NCBI GenBank assembly: GCA_034509755.1
Contig: CM067543.1
Location: forward strand, 17,298,954-17,362,953
Length of the DNA stretch: 64,000 nt
Reading direction: 5' to 3'
Origin: Anisodus tanguticus
Taxonomy: Eukaryota; Streptophyta; Magnoliopsida; Solanales; Solanaceae
The position numbers and the translations under genes are program-made. The notes beneath the pieces were generated by a model. The model searched no databases and was not told the DNA's origin. It saw nothing but the letters and a program-made list of their open reading frames with translations. Below, piece by piece: positions 10,543-22,769 of this stretch (the stretch's first letter is position 1; every line of letters starts with the position of its first letter).

Positions 10543-13500
10543 TGTCATGACCCAAATCACGAGTGTCATGGTGGCACTTACACAATCCCCCTGGTCGGCG
10601 AACCAATTTCCCAAAAATAGCTTTTTAAAGGGTTTAAAATAAATGTGAAAGAAAATTCAAGTACAATCGTGAAGAATTTCATTAAATCATAAGAACAATG
10701 GATTCGTACAACAACCCCTCATCCCCAGAACCTGGTCTGACTTATTCAAGGACTCTAATATTCAATGTCTGAATGAGGAAAATACAATATTGTCTGAATA
10801 AAGGGAATAGTTACACAAGATATAAACCAAGGCCTCTGGATAAGATAGTATGCCTCAGCTTCCCGGGCTCTAACATGTAACCTAATAGACCGAATACATG
10901 TACCAAAAAAGATGCATCAAGTGTAGCATGAGTACACAACGTACACCGTAGAATAATCATGGGCTGACAATGATGAAAATACATAATCAGAGATAAATAC
11001 CAAGTTGACTCTACATAACCTATTACTAGCAATTTAAATGGCCTACTAAGCCATACCAAATATACTATGGTTCATATAGTTATCACGAAACCCTTATTAC
11101 ATGAGATCCATGAATGTGTAAGATTTACCCACCTACAACTCTAGTTTCATGCTGACAACAATCATGCTAAGTTGTGTAAATCATATAACTACCAACAACA
11201 GTTCATCAAGAACACTCAAGCACACATAATGAATAAATTTTAGAAGTCCCCTAAACTCACAAATAGACTCAATAGTACCCGAACCTTGTCAGTCCTTATT
11301 TTACCAGTTATTGCTACAAACCAGTTAGACCACAGTCATTTACTCTACTACCTTAGTCTTTTATGCATAATTCTTCGGATACAATTCCATTGCTTCAGCT
11401 ATTTTGACTAACCTTAGACTTAGCGTAGTTCCCATAAACAAACAAGCAAGACACTCGTTTCAAGACCTAGACCCTTATCAACTGACATATGCACCAATAA
11501 GTATTACCACCCTTAATTTTATTAATACAAATATGATCAACAGTAAGTACTTTACTCATGAGATGTAACCACACAACAACCATATGAAGAGCAACCACAT
11601 AATCCATCTTATTGTCCTACAAACCTAACCAAGAAACATGTAGTATACACGATCCATCCTGTTACATGTATTCAACCAAGCTATCCACAATCATGTAAGC
11701 ACAAGCTCAATCATACAATCAATCTGTTTTAATAGCATAAATACAATTATCCAGGTTAATTAGAGTTTCACCCAAGTTCCAATAATCGACCCTATCATAT
11801 TAACAAACCACAATCGAAGAACTAAATGGCATGTATAGATGTATGTATCGTATGAATGCAAATGTAAATGTCATGCAATGTTAGGTAATTTTCTCAACCT
11901 GGTATACAATACATCAAGGTTTAGTTATGATCTATACACCCATGGGGACCCCGCGAAGTACATATACCGCTCCTAGCCAGCCAATATTCCACACATGAAT
12001 CTGACTAGAGCCCATGACTCATTTTTCGAGTCTCAATCATGTTGCAGGAATGCAATTCCTCTTCCCATATATCAATATCATCTCAAGTGACATAATCTCA
12101 TATTACTCTTACTTTTCCGGTATCTTGGACCACATCATATCCATACCACTCCCACATCAAGTCACACAACAATGAGTGCATGTATGCAATGACAACACAA
12201 GGCAAGATATTATGATATAATGAGATGTAATCAAGTATAGAGATGATGTACACATGCTTTCAAGAGTTCAACAACACATAGTCAAATTAGAACATCAATC
12301 GAAAACATGTGTGATGAGTAAAAGAACAATAACAAACATGGCGACAAGCCCACATATGGTGACAAACCCAAATAATCAGTAATCAGAACCAGTATAAGGA
12401 TGATTTTCCAAATCATCCCATCATCACAGTTCAACACTAATACCCACTCAGACGATCATCACAACCGCCTGAGTGGGACCCCCAAATATGCCTAATACCC
12501 CGTAATATTTATAACTAATTACGTACTTATGTTAGAGTCTCAAAAAGCTAAACCATAGCCTACCTCAATGCTGAGCAAGAGCCATAAATGGTCAATCCTT
12601 AACGCACATGTTTGACTCTTTGTAACTCCCAATAGTAGACTTAATCTAACACATAAGTTCTACATATTAAAATCACAACAAGCACACAGGACTTAGTCCT
12701 CACCAAACATAAGACACCTACACCTCCATCCCGGGCCCATGGTGTCAAAATCCATACTTTATTACTTTAAAAGCTTCTAGACTTGATTATCAGCCATAAC
12801 CAAATATTAATTTGGAAAACAACTTCATTTAGTTCTTCAATATCATGTTTATATAGAAAACCCAATTCACAACCTTAGGTTCTTCCTCAATTTAAGAAAT
12901 GGTTATATAGCATCAAATTAATCATACAACAAGATCGATTTATCCACATTATAGCTTATTTATAAGAAATCATCCTTTACCCATTCAATTTTATTACAAA
13001 ACATCATTTACATGGTTTCCACTATTAAGGAGTTCTTGCTACTAATTCTTCATTCCAAGCTTTTACTCCTAATACTAGGACATTAAAGAAACATAACAAG
13101 GGGAAAGAATAGATTACCTTTAATAAAGGAAACTTAGACCAAAAATGCAGAAAGACCCATTTAAGGTAGCCCCATCTCAAGCAATACAATTTTGGGAAAG
13201 TGTGCTTGAGTTAAGTATTTATACACACAAGACTGCTAGCATTTTAGCCATGGCAGATTCGATTTCGCTTGAGCAGATACGTTGTGGTGAAGGAAGGGTC
13301 CACTGAGGCGGAAGCACTTGACACCTTACCTCAGTGCTGGAGTTGAAAAAGGCTTGCTAGAGCGGACACAAGATCATTGGGGCAAAATTGACTATTTTTA
13401 GAACCTCCTCATTCAAATAGTCTTCTTTGACATCTGTGGAAGTTATTCAACTCATGATTTATACTAGAAGTGTCATCGGTAAATGCCGGCAGAAGATTTA

Positions 13501-13547
13501 TAACAGGAAATCAGGCGAAAAGATGATAACGACCAAATAGATCGTTA
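10543..13547 (-). repeat. 3' LTR of the 9.7-kb element
   Basis: On the plus strand it starts TGTCATGACCCAAATCACG and ends ...GACCAAATAGATCGTT. It is co-linear with 17,264-20,268 over its whole length. It contains the segment GTGTAGCATGAGTACACAACG (about 10,920), shared with the LTRs at 17,645, 26,750 (inverted), 31,960 (inverted) and 56,180. The 13,250-13,390 part has the degenerate GC-rich CGCTGAGGCGGA-type tract. Confidence 0.85.
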
Positions 13548-15050
13548 GATCAGATACTAATTAAATAAATGTTTTCCTCGAATGGAGATGGCGGAAAAGT
13601 AATGGTATAATAGATGGGGCTCAAAACCTCATTTCACACGTATTTCTATCAATTCTTCACAATGTGGGAGGGAAAACATCATCACAAAACACCAAGCCTA
13701 CGATACCAATATTCGAACTGTTTGACCAAAGAATACTAACAATACTCGCATTATAGGAAGAATATTTTGCACAAAAAAATTTTGAGTTAAACCATTTGTG
13801 GTATAGCACCTCGCCATTGGTTACACTATCGCATGTCACCATACATCATCATAATCAGTACTACTGGATTTGTAACATCGTATGTCCACATAAGCTCGTT
13901 AATTACCTTCGGGCAAGGAATGCATGGTAGGAATAATAGTAGGGGTATAATGTTCCATAGAAATTATATAAGACCTGCGAGGGAATTATCATACAATAAA
14001 TAGGACCAAAACTTGCTAAGAGAAATATCACTTTTGAATAACATCATGCACACGGTAACTCAAAACAAGGGACTCTGCTGCGGCGGACAACTAGTACATT
14101 GGGCCACTTCCGTGCCTCTGAAACTTGGTTTGCTAAAGCGAACTACTGGGAGGAGACAATATTTGCTGGAGCAGCTCACTGACTAGCTCCTACGAAATCG
14201 TTGGGGTAGATTAGGAGTTCGTTATGGCAAAAGACACAGAGTTCAAAAAATTACCCCCAAAACCCATCAGTCCCCCCCCCCCTTCCTCAACTCCTGAAAT
14301 TCCTATACCTACTTTCAACTCCCTCTCCCCCATTACCTTGCAAAATATTCACCTAACCCTACTTAAAGAATCACTCTTGTACTCACACCCATAACCCCTA
14401 TATATACCCACCATCCCACTATTCTTTCAGACTTGCCGGAGTTATCCAATGGCGGTACACACCCTGAGGCCACCGAGCCTCGTCTTCAACTCTCGTCCAA
14501 GTTTTTCTCCCAGTAAGTTTCTAAAACTTTGTACTCCACATCATGGCTTCTTGTGATAGGGTAGGGGTATGATGATGGGTATATACTTTCATAGAATTGG
14601 TGTAAAATTGAGGGGTGTCACATAGGTGGAGTCACGGATCGGGACAAATACTAGCATAAAAGAACTTTACACATTATGTACACCCACCCACGAACTAAGG
14701 AAAGAAATTTTCTAGCTAAAATAGGGCAGAATCGCTGAAATTTTCTGGCTAGTTTACCTGGGACGACGATCTTGCTATAGCGGACGCTTTTTCCACTAGG
14801 GCAGCCCGTGATAGCACAAAAGGGACTCGCCAAAGTAAAATGGATGGCGATACAATATTTCTACCAAAGTAAACATATTCCTCGCTAAGGTGGATTCGCT
14901 CTAGTGGAAATAGCTCAATAGCAGTGATAAAATAGTAGCTTTGCAAAGACCTACTCCGGTCAAATTTTATCAGTTTATTTGGCTTGTTAGGCATGTAATA
15001 ACATGAAACATATACTTCTAACACAAAACTGACATAGCTTTCATATTTGC
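13548..15050. other. Interior of the 9.7-kb element, non-coding part
   Basis: No retroviral domain is readable on either strand. It has further degenerate GGCGGAC/CGCTAAGGTGGA-like tracts (14,070-14,230 and 14,760-14,910) and a C11 run at 14,272-14,282. A possible 5' leader or exon end (ATGGCGGTACACACC, 14,450) is too weak to call. Confidence 0.4.
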
Positions 15051-15078
15051 AGGTAACGGGTCTAATAAAATGGAAAAT

Positions 15079-16250
15079 CTTGCTCAACAACACGGACTTA
15101 TTGATGAGGAGCCAGTGGGTGACTATGATGCATTCCGATTCATGTCTCGGGACTGCTAGAACTATTATTTTGAGGCTTTGAGAAAAAAAAGTGGCTACAA
15201 GAAAGAGGAGTGGACTTGACCCGTGTGGAAGAGTTTCTTCCTGACTTTTACACCCGACTAATGCAGATAGGCTGGATGTGCATTGGTCCAGCACTTTTCA
15301 AGGCCAATATAGACTGGGTAAGAGAGTTTTACGCAAACTTAAAGAAGGTGAGGTTGTCAGAGCTAAATCTGGTGATAAAGATTCGGGGCATAATGGTACC
15401 AATTAGGGCTAAAGTGATTAATGATCTTTATGTGTTGCCTAACCACCCACCTGAGCTCATGAGGGTTAAGGAAGATTGTGGTAATGGAGTGTGGCTATTG
15501 GCATAACTGGTGGAGGAGAATAGAAATAAGATTACCTGGATGAATAAGAAATCGGGAATCACAAATGAGTACTTCACCGCCGAGGCAAAAAGGTGGCAGA
15601 GTATCATTATCAACAAGGTAAGACCTTCTAGCAACAAGTATTACTATGCTTACGTTCGCACTCTCATGGTGGCATGCATTCTTGATGAGGTGCCGGTGAA
15701 TGTAGATTATCACATTGTTGAAGAGTGGAAGGATTATTTGGCCAAAAAAGGGTCAACAATAAAATTCCCTTCTCTAATTACCGAGTTATGCCAGAGGGCA
15801 GGTGCGACATTTAAGCCTGATAATGGCTAGAGAGATCCTGAGGGGGTATTCTACCCTCTGAAAGTGTCAGGGGCGGGCACACTGGTGAAGAGTAAGAAGA
15901 GGAGGGTAGACCTAAATGTGAGTAGTAAGGGTACTGATGATGAGTCGCAGTCACATTCGCAGTCGCCGCCTCAGGGGCCACTTGGTGTTATGTGTTCGTT
16001 GTTGTAGGAGATTAGAGACTTAGTTACTGGACTTCCTAGACCTTCTATCGAGGCTAGTTCTTCGAGTGCTCCTATTGACTACTTCACCCATGAGGATATT
16101 AAAGAATATATTGAGTCGCATAAGGCCCTACAGACCTCGGGTTATGCAATGGAGATGACATACAAGGTTTTTTCCATGGACCATGGTAATCTCTAGACAA
16201 AATTCAAGAAGGATAAGAAGAGAAACAAATCCTAGGGCAAGCTTCTCATG
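15079..16250 (+). pseudogene. Transposase_32-like ('putative plant transposon protein') gene, broken
   Basis: Coding sense is plus, opposite to the host element. The start near 15,070 (MENLAQQHGLIDEEP) has stops and one frame change before 15,210. From there a single frame continues through stops at 15,507, 15,828 and about 16,006: DWVREFYANLKKVRLSELN, VPIRAKVINDLYVLP, SIIINKVRPSSNKYYYAYVR, a helical WKDYLAKKGSTIKFPSLITELCQRAG segment, a basic KSKKRR patch, and a Ser/Gln-rich region. 'VREFYAN' followed by 'I..LY.LP' and an 'FP.LI..LC..AG' block is characteristic of the plant Transposase_32 family, which is found as an extra ORF in Ty3/gypsy elements of Solanaceae. The biochemical role of the family is unknown. 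At least three stops mean it is inactive. Confidence 0.65.
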
Positions 16251-17247
16251 AAAGTATGAAGAGGCATCAAGATTTTGTTCAAACACTTTGATTTCAAGGA
16301 CCCCTTCCTTGGAGGATGAGCACGATGATGCGGACTACTCCTTCCTGCATAGGGCGGATGATAGCAACAGTAGCACTAAGGGAGGTAAGGATGTGGCAAG
16401 CTCGAGGAGACAGTATTGAGTCAATGCTTGGTATTTGTGGTTAGCCCGTGTTGGGCTTGTTTCAAAAAATTTATTTCTTTTTCTGGTGTTTGTTGGATGT
16501 GTTGGATAATTTGTTTTGGCTTGCTTGCCTTTATTTTCTTTTTCTTGGTTTGATGAATGTTTGGATGATTAGGGATATTCGTAGCTAATTTCTCATCTTT
16601 GTTTGGTAGATATTATCGGTTAATGAGTAGGTTGGTTATTTGAAATCTCTCTTGCTAGTTTTCCTATGATTTGATTGGTAGTGGTATATATTTATCAATG
16701 CACAAGTGAAGAAGCAGAAGTCACTAGTTTCTGCCAGTGATTCTATTGCGGCGGACTTGTCTTGGCAGACAAGTTTTCGCAGAGGCGGGTTTCAATATGG
16801 CACAGATTTTCACTACGGTGGAAAATATTACGCAAGATCGGATTCACCACGGTGGACCGTACTTTTCGGGGCAGATTCAGTGAAATAATAGGGAATCACT
16901 CCTGAAGCCCACCATCCGCTGGTGCGAGTCCGCCGGTGCGGAAATACCTTCGCTGGGGTGGAATCCCTAAACCAGTACAGAAATCAATTTTTTTAGCTTT
17001 TCCAAACCTTGTGATAGCTTTTGGATATAATTACCACACACGACTAGATACCAATTAGAATCGACTAGATAGCAATTTGAATCAACCAAGTATAGAATGT
17101 GAACGAGTGGGCATGATTGGAGTGAAAGAATGGAATAATTCGTAAATTGCTTCACAGCCTCTCGAGGATGGATACAGATGTCATCATACCAATATGCGAG
17201 ACTCTACTACACAGTGTCCTTGTATTTTTCAGACCGGTGAACCTAGA
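16251..17247. other. Interior of the 9.7-kb element between the antisense gene and PBS
   Basis: Untranslatable sequence. 16,740-16,960 is a GC-rich tract of degenerate GGCGGACT/CGCTGGGGTGGA units like those inside the LTRs (13,270, 20,000, 24,300, 30,800). I see no gag. Confidence 0.4.
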
Positions 17248-17262
17248 GCTCTGATACCAACT
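17248..17262 (-). promoter_or_regulatory. tRNA-iMet primer-binding site
   Basis: The minus strand reads TTGGTATCAGAGC, the standard plant primer-binding site complementary to the initiator-Met tRNA 3' end, 1-4 bases inside the LTR boundary at 17,264. It fixes the element's orientation. Confidence 0.85.
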
Positions 17263-17263
17263 T

Positions 17264-20200
17264 TATCACGACCCAAATTATGGGCGTTGTGGTGGCACCT
17301 ACAAAATCCCTCCGGTAGGCGAACCAATTTCCCAAAAATAGCTTTTTAAAGGGTTCAAAATAAATGTGGAAGAAAAATTAAGTACAATCTTGAAGAATTT
17401 CATTAAATCATAGGAACAATGGATCCATACAACAACCTCCCATCCACAGAACCTAGTCTGACTTATAAAAGGACTCTAAGACTCAATGTTTGAATGCTGA
17501 AAATACAATATTGTTCGAATTAAGGGAATAGTTACAAAAGATAGAAACCAAGGCCACTGGATAAGATAATCTACCTCAGCTTCCCAATCTCCAAACTGCA
17601 ACCTGATAGACCGAATACCTATAGCAAAAAAGATGCAGCAAGTGTAGCATGAGTACACAACATACCTCTATAGACATCATAGGACGACAACGATGGAAAA
17701 TACATAATTAGAAATAAATACCAAGATGACTACACATAACCTATCACTAGTAATTAAATAGCCTACAAAGACATACCGAATATACCATGGTTCATATAGT
17801 TATCAGGACACCCTTATTACATGAGATCCACGAACGCGTAAGATTTACCCATCTACGACTCTAGTTTCATCTGACAGCAATCATACTAAGCTGTGTAAAT
17901 CATATAACTACCAACAACAATTCATTAAGAACACTCAAGCACACATCATGAATAAATTCTAGAAATCCCCTAAACTCACAAATAGACTCAATAGTACCCA
18001 ACCTTGACAGACCTTATTTTACAATGTTGATGCTACAAGACCATAATCCTTTACCATACTACCTTAGTATTTTATGCATAATTCTTCGGATACAATTCCA
18101 TTGCTACCGTTTTTTCCACTAACATCAGACTTAGTGTAGTTCCCATAAATAGACAAGCAAGACACTCATTTCATGACCTAGACCCTTATCAACTGACACA
18201 AGCACCAATAAGTATTACCATCCTTAATTTTATTACTACATATATGATCAACAGGAAGTGCTTTATTCATGCAATGTAACCACACAACAATCATATGAAG
18301 ATCAACCACATAATCCAACTTAAAGACCCATACAACCAACCAAGAATCAAGTAGCATACACGATCCATCCAGTTACATGCATTCAACCAAGCTATCCACA
18401 ATCACGCAAGTATAAGTTCAATCATGGACTCAAACTATTTCAATATCATAAATCCAATTATCCAGGTAAATTAGAGTTTCACCCAAGTTCCAATAATCAA
18501 CCATATCACATTACCCAACCACAATCGAACAATAAAATGGCATATATAGATATATGTATAATATGAATGAAAATGCAAATGCCATGTAATGCAAGGTATC
18601 TTTCCCAACTTGGTATACAATATGTCAAGGTTTAGTTATGATTTGTACATCCATAGGGGATCGACTAAGTCCATATACCACTCCTAGCCAACCAGAATTC
18701 CACATATGAATCTGACTAGAGCTCATGACTCATTTGTCGACTCTCGATCATGTTACAGGCGTGCAAATCCTCTCTCCGTGTATCAATATCATCTCAAGTG
18801 TCATAATCTCATATTACTCTTACATTTCTATTATCTTAGATGACAGCATATCAATACCACTCTCACATCAAGTCATACAACCATGATTGTATATATAAAG
18901 CATTGACAACACAAGGCAAGATATCATGATATAATGAGATGCAATCAAGTTTAAAGATGATGTACACATGTTTTCAAGTGTTCAACAACACATAGGAAAA
19001 TCCAAGTCAAATCATGACATCAATCAAAAGCATGTGTAATGAGTAAAAAAATAATAGCAAACATGGCGACAAGCCCAAATAATCAGCAATCATAACCAAC
19101 ATAAGGTTGATTCCCAAAATCATCTCATCATGAAAGTTCAACACCGGTACCCGCTGAGAGTTTATCACAACCGCCTGAGTGGGACCCTCAAACACGCCTA
19201 ATACCCCTCAGTATTATAACTAATTACGCACTTCTATCGCAGTTTCAAATATCTAAAGCATAGCCTACCTCAATGCCAAGCAGCAGCTATGAAAGGTTGA
19301 TTCTTAACGCACGTGTTTGAATCCTTGGAACTCCCAATAGCAAACTTAATCTAACACATAAGTTCTACATATTAAAATCACGACAAGCACACAAGGATGT
19401 AGTCTTCAACCAACATAAGACAACTGCACCTCCATCCTGGGCCCATGGTCTCAAAATCCACACTTTATTACTTTAAATGCTTCTAGACTTGATTATTAAC
19501 CATAACCCAAAATTAATTTAGAATACAACTTCATTTAGTCCTTCAATTTCATATTTCTATAGAAAATCCAATTCACAACCCTAGGTTCTTCCTCAATTTA
19601 AGAAATGGTTCTATAACTTCAAATTAATCATACAACAAGATTACTTTATCCTCATTATAGCTTATTTAGAAGAAATCATCATTTACTAATCAATTCCATT
19701 ATAAATCATCATTTAGAAGGTTTCCACTATTAAGGAGTTCTTGCTACTAATTCTTCATTCCAAGCTTTTAGCCCCAATACTAGGACATTAAATAAGCATA
19801 ACAAGGGGAAAGAATGGATTATATTTTATAGAGGAAACATGGACCAAAATGCAGAACGACCCTTTTAGGGTAGCCCCTACTCAAGCAATACAATTTTGGG
19901 GAAGTGTTCTATAATTAAGTATTTATACACACAAGACTGCCAGCATTTCCTCCATGACAGATTCGATTCCGCTTGGGCAGATACGTTGTGGAGAAGGAAG
20001 GGTCCGCTGAGGCGGAGGCACTTGACACCTCGCCTCTGTGTCAGAACGGAAAAACTCTCACTAGAGCAAACACCGTTGAGGCAGACATGAGATCGCTGGG
20101 ACGTAATTGGTTATTTTAAGCAACTTCTCATTCAAATAGTCTTCTTTGTCATCTGTGGAAGTTACTCAACTCATGATTTATACTAACAGTGTCATCGGTA

Positions 20201-20268
20201 AATGTCAGGAGAAGATTTATAACAGGAAATCAAGCGGAAAGATCATAACGACCAAATGGGTCGTTCCA
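17264..20268 (-). repeat. 5' LTR of the 9.7-kb element
   Basis: On the plus strand it starts TATCACGACCCAAATTATG and ends CCAAATGGGTCGTTCCA. On the element's own strand it begins TGGAACGACCCATTTGGTCG. It matches 10,543-13,547 end to end with many substitutions and small indels. Confidence 0.85.
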
Positions 20269-20480
20269 TAATGGCTAACTATTATTATTGCGTTCAGTGA
20301 TGGAGATTTTAGTGGTCTTATTGGCTAGCGAGATAGCTTGTCAGAGCATCAATGGGTTCCTTTGGGGCTAACCCAATTTCTCGATCATTGGTTTTAATTG
20401 TGTGAACTTCTAGTGTTATTGATATTTTTAACATTCAAATTTCTCTTTTTTAAATATCGTTAACATTATAAATAACTAAA
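20269..20480. repeat. Tandem array: end of unit 3
   Basis: TAATGGCTAACTATTATTG ... GGCTAACCCAATTTC continues the unit broken at 10,542. It aligns with 8,300-8,460, including the trailing ACATTCAAATTTCT. Confidence 0.8.
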
Positions 20481-20559
20481 GGTTTAATAGAACTCATAAA
20501 ATTATGAAATTATATGTGTTACATATTTTTGTATGTAAAGATTAGGGACTTAAACTTAT

Positions 20560-20870
20560 TGTAACTAATTTATCACACAACACACAAGCTACTACACGAC
20601 AAGAAGTTCGTCCACTGTGGGAGTTAGTTATGTAAGTGAGTAAAGGTGGTTAAGTAGTCAATTTTTTGTTATGATTCAACAAAAATAATGTAGTTGTACA
20701 TGCTATCATGTGTAGTATGTTGTTATGTAGTTTTACCACTAAAATTAGTTATTATAATAGTATAAAATCTCTATTTTTTCAACTTCATATGGTAACTTAA
20801 ATGACAATCAGATGACTAAATCTGACGAATCAATCAAGTTCAATATGTGAGAAAAGTATAAAATCAAATA
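20560..20870. repeat. Diverged copy of the 32-33 kb tandem repeat
   Basis: ACACAAGCTACTACACGACAAG (about 20,582), GGGAGTTAGTTATGTAAGTGAG, TAGTTGTACATGCTATCA and TTGTTATGTAGTTTTACCAC match the repeat at 32,660-32,820 and 33,220-33,370. A motif copy follows at 20,795-20,840. This ties the 20-22 kb region to the element at 32-41 kb. Confidence 0.7.
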
Positions 20871-21016
20871 ACCATAGTTAGAAAATTTAATTTAATGCGT
20901 AATATTTTTCCATGAATAAAAACCTGTCATTAAGACGTCCACGGTCCATCCAACTTCCCCACCCCACCCCTTACACATTAGTCGTACTGATGAAGATAAC
21001 TTTATCACCTTCCTCC

Positions 21017-21024
21017 TATAAAAA
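21017..21024 (+). promoter_or_regulatory. TATA box before the 21-kb small gene
   Basis: CTATAAAAAAAGG lies about 65 bp upstream of the ATG at 21,085, a good plant TATA position for a short 5' UTR. Confidence 0.4.
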
Positions 21025-21084
21025 AAGGAGAGTGTATCAAGTGACTCTCCACACATAACCCCTCTGATTCAGAATATAAAAATC

Positions 21085-21339
21085 ATGATGTCTTCTAGAC
21101 ATAGAACCACCGATTAAGCAATCAGTGACCTGTCTCATCAAATTGGCACTCTTAGGAACCAAGTTGATGAAATCATGGAACTGCTCATGTACCACACGCA
21201 TCGGGTCCAAAGTGAAAACAAAAGGATGAAAAGGATGTTACGTAGCATCCTGCTCATGATTGGCAATGCCAACGAGTTCAACTCTCCCCTGGATCCCAGA
21301 TTTAAAGTATTGTTCATGTTATTTTCCATGTTTATTTAA
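21085..21339 (+). pseudogene. small coiled-coil protein gene, one internal stop
   Basis: ATGs at 21,085 and 21,088 start SSRHRTTD. After one TAA the same frame reads AISDLSHQIGTLRNQVDEIM, then ELLMYHTHRVQSENKRMKRM, a hydrophobic helix LRSILLMIGNANEF, and a tail to the TAA at 21,337-21,339. Helical heptads suggest a coiled coil. I know no named family. It is one of four similar small remnants near the GTTGACC motif repeats; a TATA box lies at 21,017. Confidence 0.45.
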
Positions 21340-22228
21340 TTTTAATATGTGTTTTGCGGAGTAGATTTAGGGTCTAGTTCTTGTTTTGTTGATGTTATTG
21401 TCCATGCGTCTTGTTGGTTTCTAGTTAATGGAATTTTAATGAATGTTTTATTTATGTTATGTTTTGTTCATGGAATTTTAATGGATGTTTTATTCATGTT
21501 ACATGGTATCTTTTATTACTGATAAAATGAGCAATAACTAAAGAATAATAGTTATAGAATATATAAAGAAAAAGAAAGGACAAACATAGGGCAAACGAAA
21601 TAGTGAATAAAATATTAAAAGAATATTAAGCAGAAAAATAAAAGAAATTAGTTAACCAATATTTTTAACCGCCCATTACAAATGAGAAGACACCTCCATA
21701 AATTATTATTTTTTCAAATGAGAAGGTACCTCCATAAATCTTGTCTAACCACCCATTACAAACAGCTCATCGTTTAAAAAAGGAAAATCATATTTTTCAA
21801 AATAATATTATGCACGAAAGCAAAAAGAATTTAATCAAAAAATAACTTAAAATACATGCGAAAAGGAATCTACAAGAATCATCTAACAAATTTGCAGCGT
21901 ATTAACATAGTTTATTCGTCAAATTACATCATTTGATGGTCAACTAAGTTAGCATTAGCAAATAGATGTCCAAAAGATGTGTTAATCCGGAAATGCACCT
22001 TCATAATATTAATTTAAATTTAAAAAGGATCCTTATTATTTTATTTTCAACACTTGAAAAGGCACCTCTAAATTATTTTTCCAAAAGACACGTTATAAAA
22101 GGTGCCTATTCACCAAAAGGATTCATTTTCATTATCTATAAATAGACGCCGGAGTTTATTAATTTAAATACATAATAGTTTAGTCTATTGAGAAAAAATT
22201 AGCTTTTCTTCAATTATATAATTAACTA
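21340..22228. other. AT-rich DNA with one motif copy
   Basis: No gene. A reverse-orientation motif copy lies at 21,909-21,950 (minus strand CTTAGTTGACCATCAAATG ... TTTGACGAATAAAC). Near-duplicate phrases 'AAATGAGAAGGTACCTCCATAAAT' (about 21,680 and 21,717) form a short local duplication. CTATAAATAGACG at 22,137 is a TATA candidate for the small gene that follows. Confidence 0.4.
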
Positions 22229-22548
22229 TGGATCCTGTCCAAGCAAATGGAATGGCAAATGGAATGTAAAATGGCAATGCGAATGCACCGGCTATGAATG
22301 AAGTTGATCAGGCAATAAGTCGATGAGATGGAATCGTGCATGCATTCAAACTAATATAAGGGACGTGGGAGAAGATATGAACTGATGCAACATGGAACTA
22401 TGGGAAACTATGAGACATTTTGCACGAGTCGACAAGTATAGAAGAAGGATAGAGAGGGTACTTGCAATGCTTCTCGTTGACAGAGGATCGACAATTGAAA
22501 ACTTCGACACCCCTCCGGATTCTCCGCCACGAGGTTATCCTAGTTAAA
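22229..22548 (+). pseudogene. small helical protein gene, several breaks
   Basis: ATGGATCCTGTCCAAGC opens MDPVQANGMANGM, followed by a stop and AMNEVDQAISR. A second frame then carries MELWETMRHFARVDKYRRRI, ERVLAMLLVDRGSTIENFD and the proline-rich end TPPDSPPRGYPS before TAA. The layout (short helical core with a Pro-rich tail) is like the remnant at 6,448-6,699. A TATA candidate lies about 90 bp upstream. Function unknown. Confidence 0.4.
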
Positions 22549-22769
22549 ATATCTAATCTCTTCATGTTATGTTTATTTTAGTATATTAATCTCTTCAATA
22601 TTGTAAACTCTTTAATTTTCAAGTAATGATATAAATTTATTTTTTTAAGTCCTTTTCTTTATTTTTAAATTTTATTTGACTTATGATATTATCAAGTAGT
22701 AATAATTATCAAATTAAAACATAAAAGGATATTGATTATGTTTTTAAGTAAAAAAAATGCAAGAAAATT

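Larger units (their letters stand above)
10543..20268 (-). mobile_element. Large non-autonomous LTR retrotransposon (3.0-kb LTRs, no gag-pol)
   Basis: Two direct repeats of 3,005 bp (10,543-13,547 and 17,264-20,268) flank a 3.7-kb interior. A primer-binding site complementary to initiator-Met tRNA lies at 17,248-17,262 (minus strand TTGGTATCAGAGC), directly inside the right LTR, so the element runs on the minus strand. The flanks are TAATA (10,538-10,542) and TAATG (20,269-20,273). Deleting the element rejoins a tandem unit matching 8,260-8,330 and 10,276-10,330. I see no gag, protease, integrase or RT; the interior carries a broken Transposase_32-like gene in antisense. It is either a large non-autonomous (LARD-like) element or a deletion derivative of a Tat-type Ty3/gypsy element, a lineage known to carry extra, often antisense, ORFs. 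The LTRs differ at roughly one base in ten where I compared them, so the insertion is old. Confidence 0.85.

Noticed and set aside
10811..11059. 82-codon minus-strand ORF
   Set aside because: Lies within an LTR; the corresponding part of the other LTR (17,530-17,760) is not open in the same frame, so it is not conserved.
14272..14282. Poly-C tract as a polypurine tract of the 9.7-kb element (minus strand)
   Set aside because: It is about 700 bp away from the 3' LTR boundary at 13,547, so it cannot be the plus-strand primer of that LTR.
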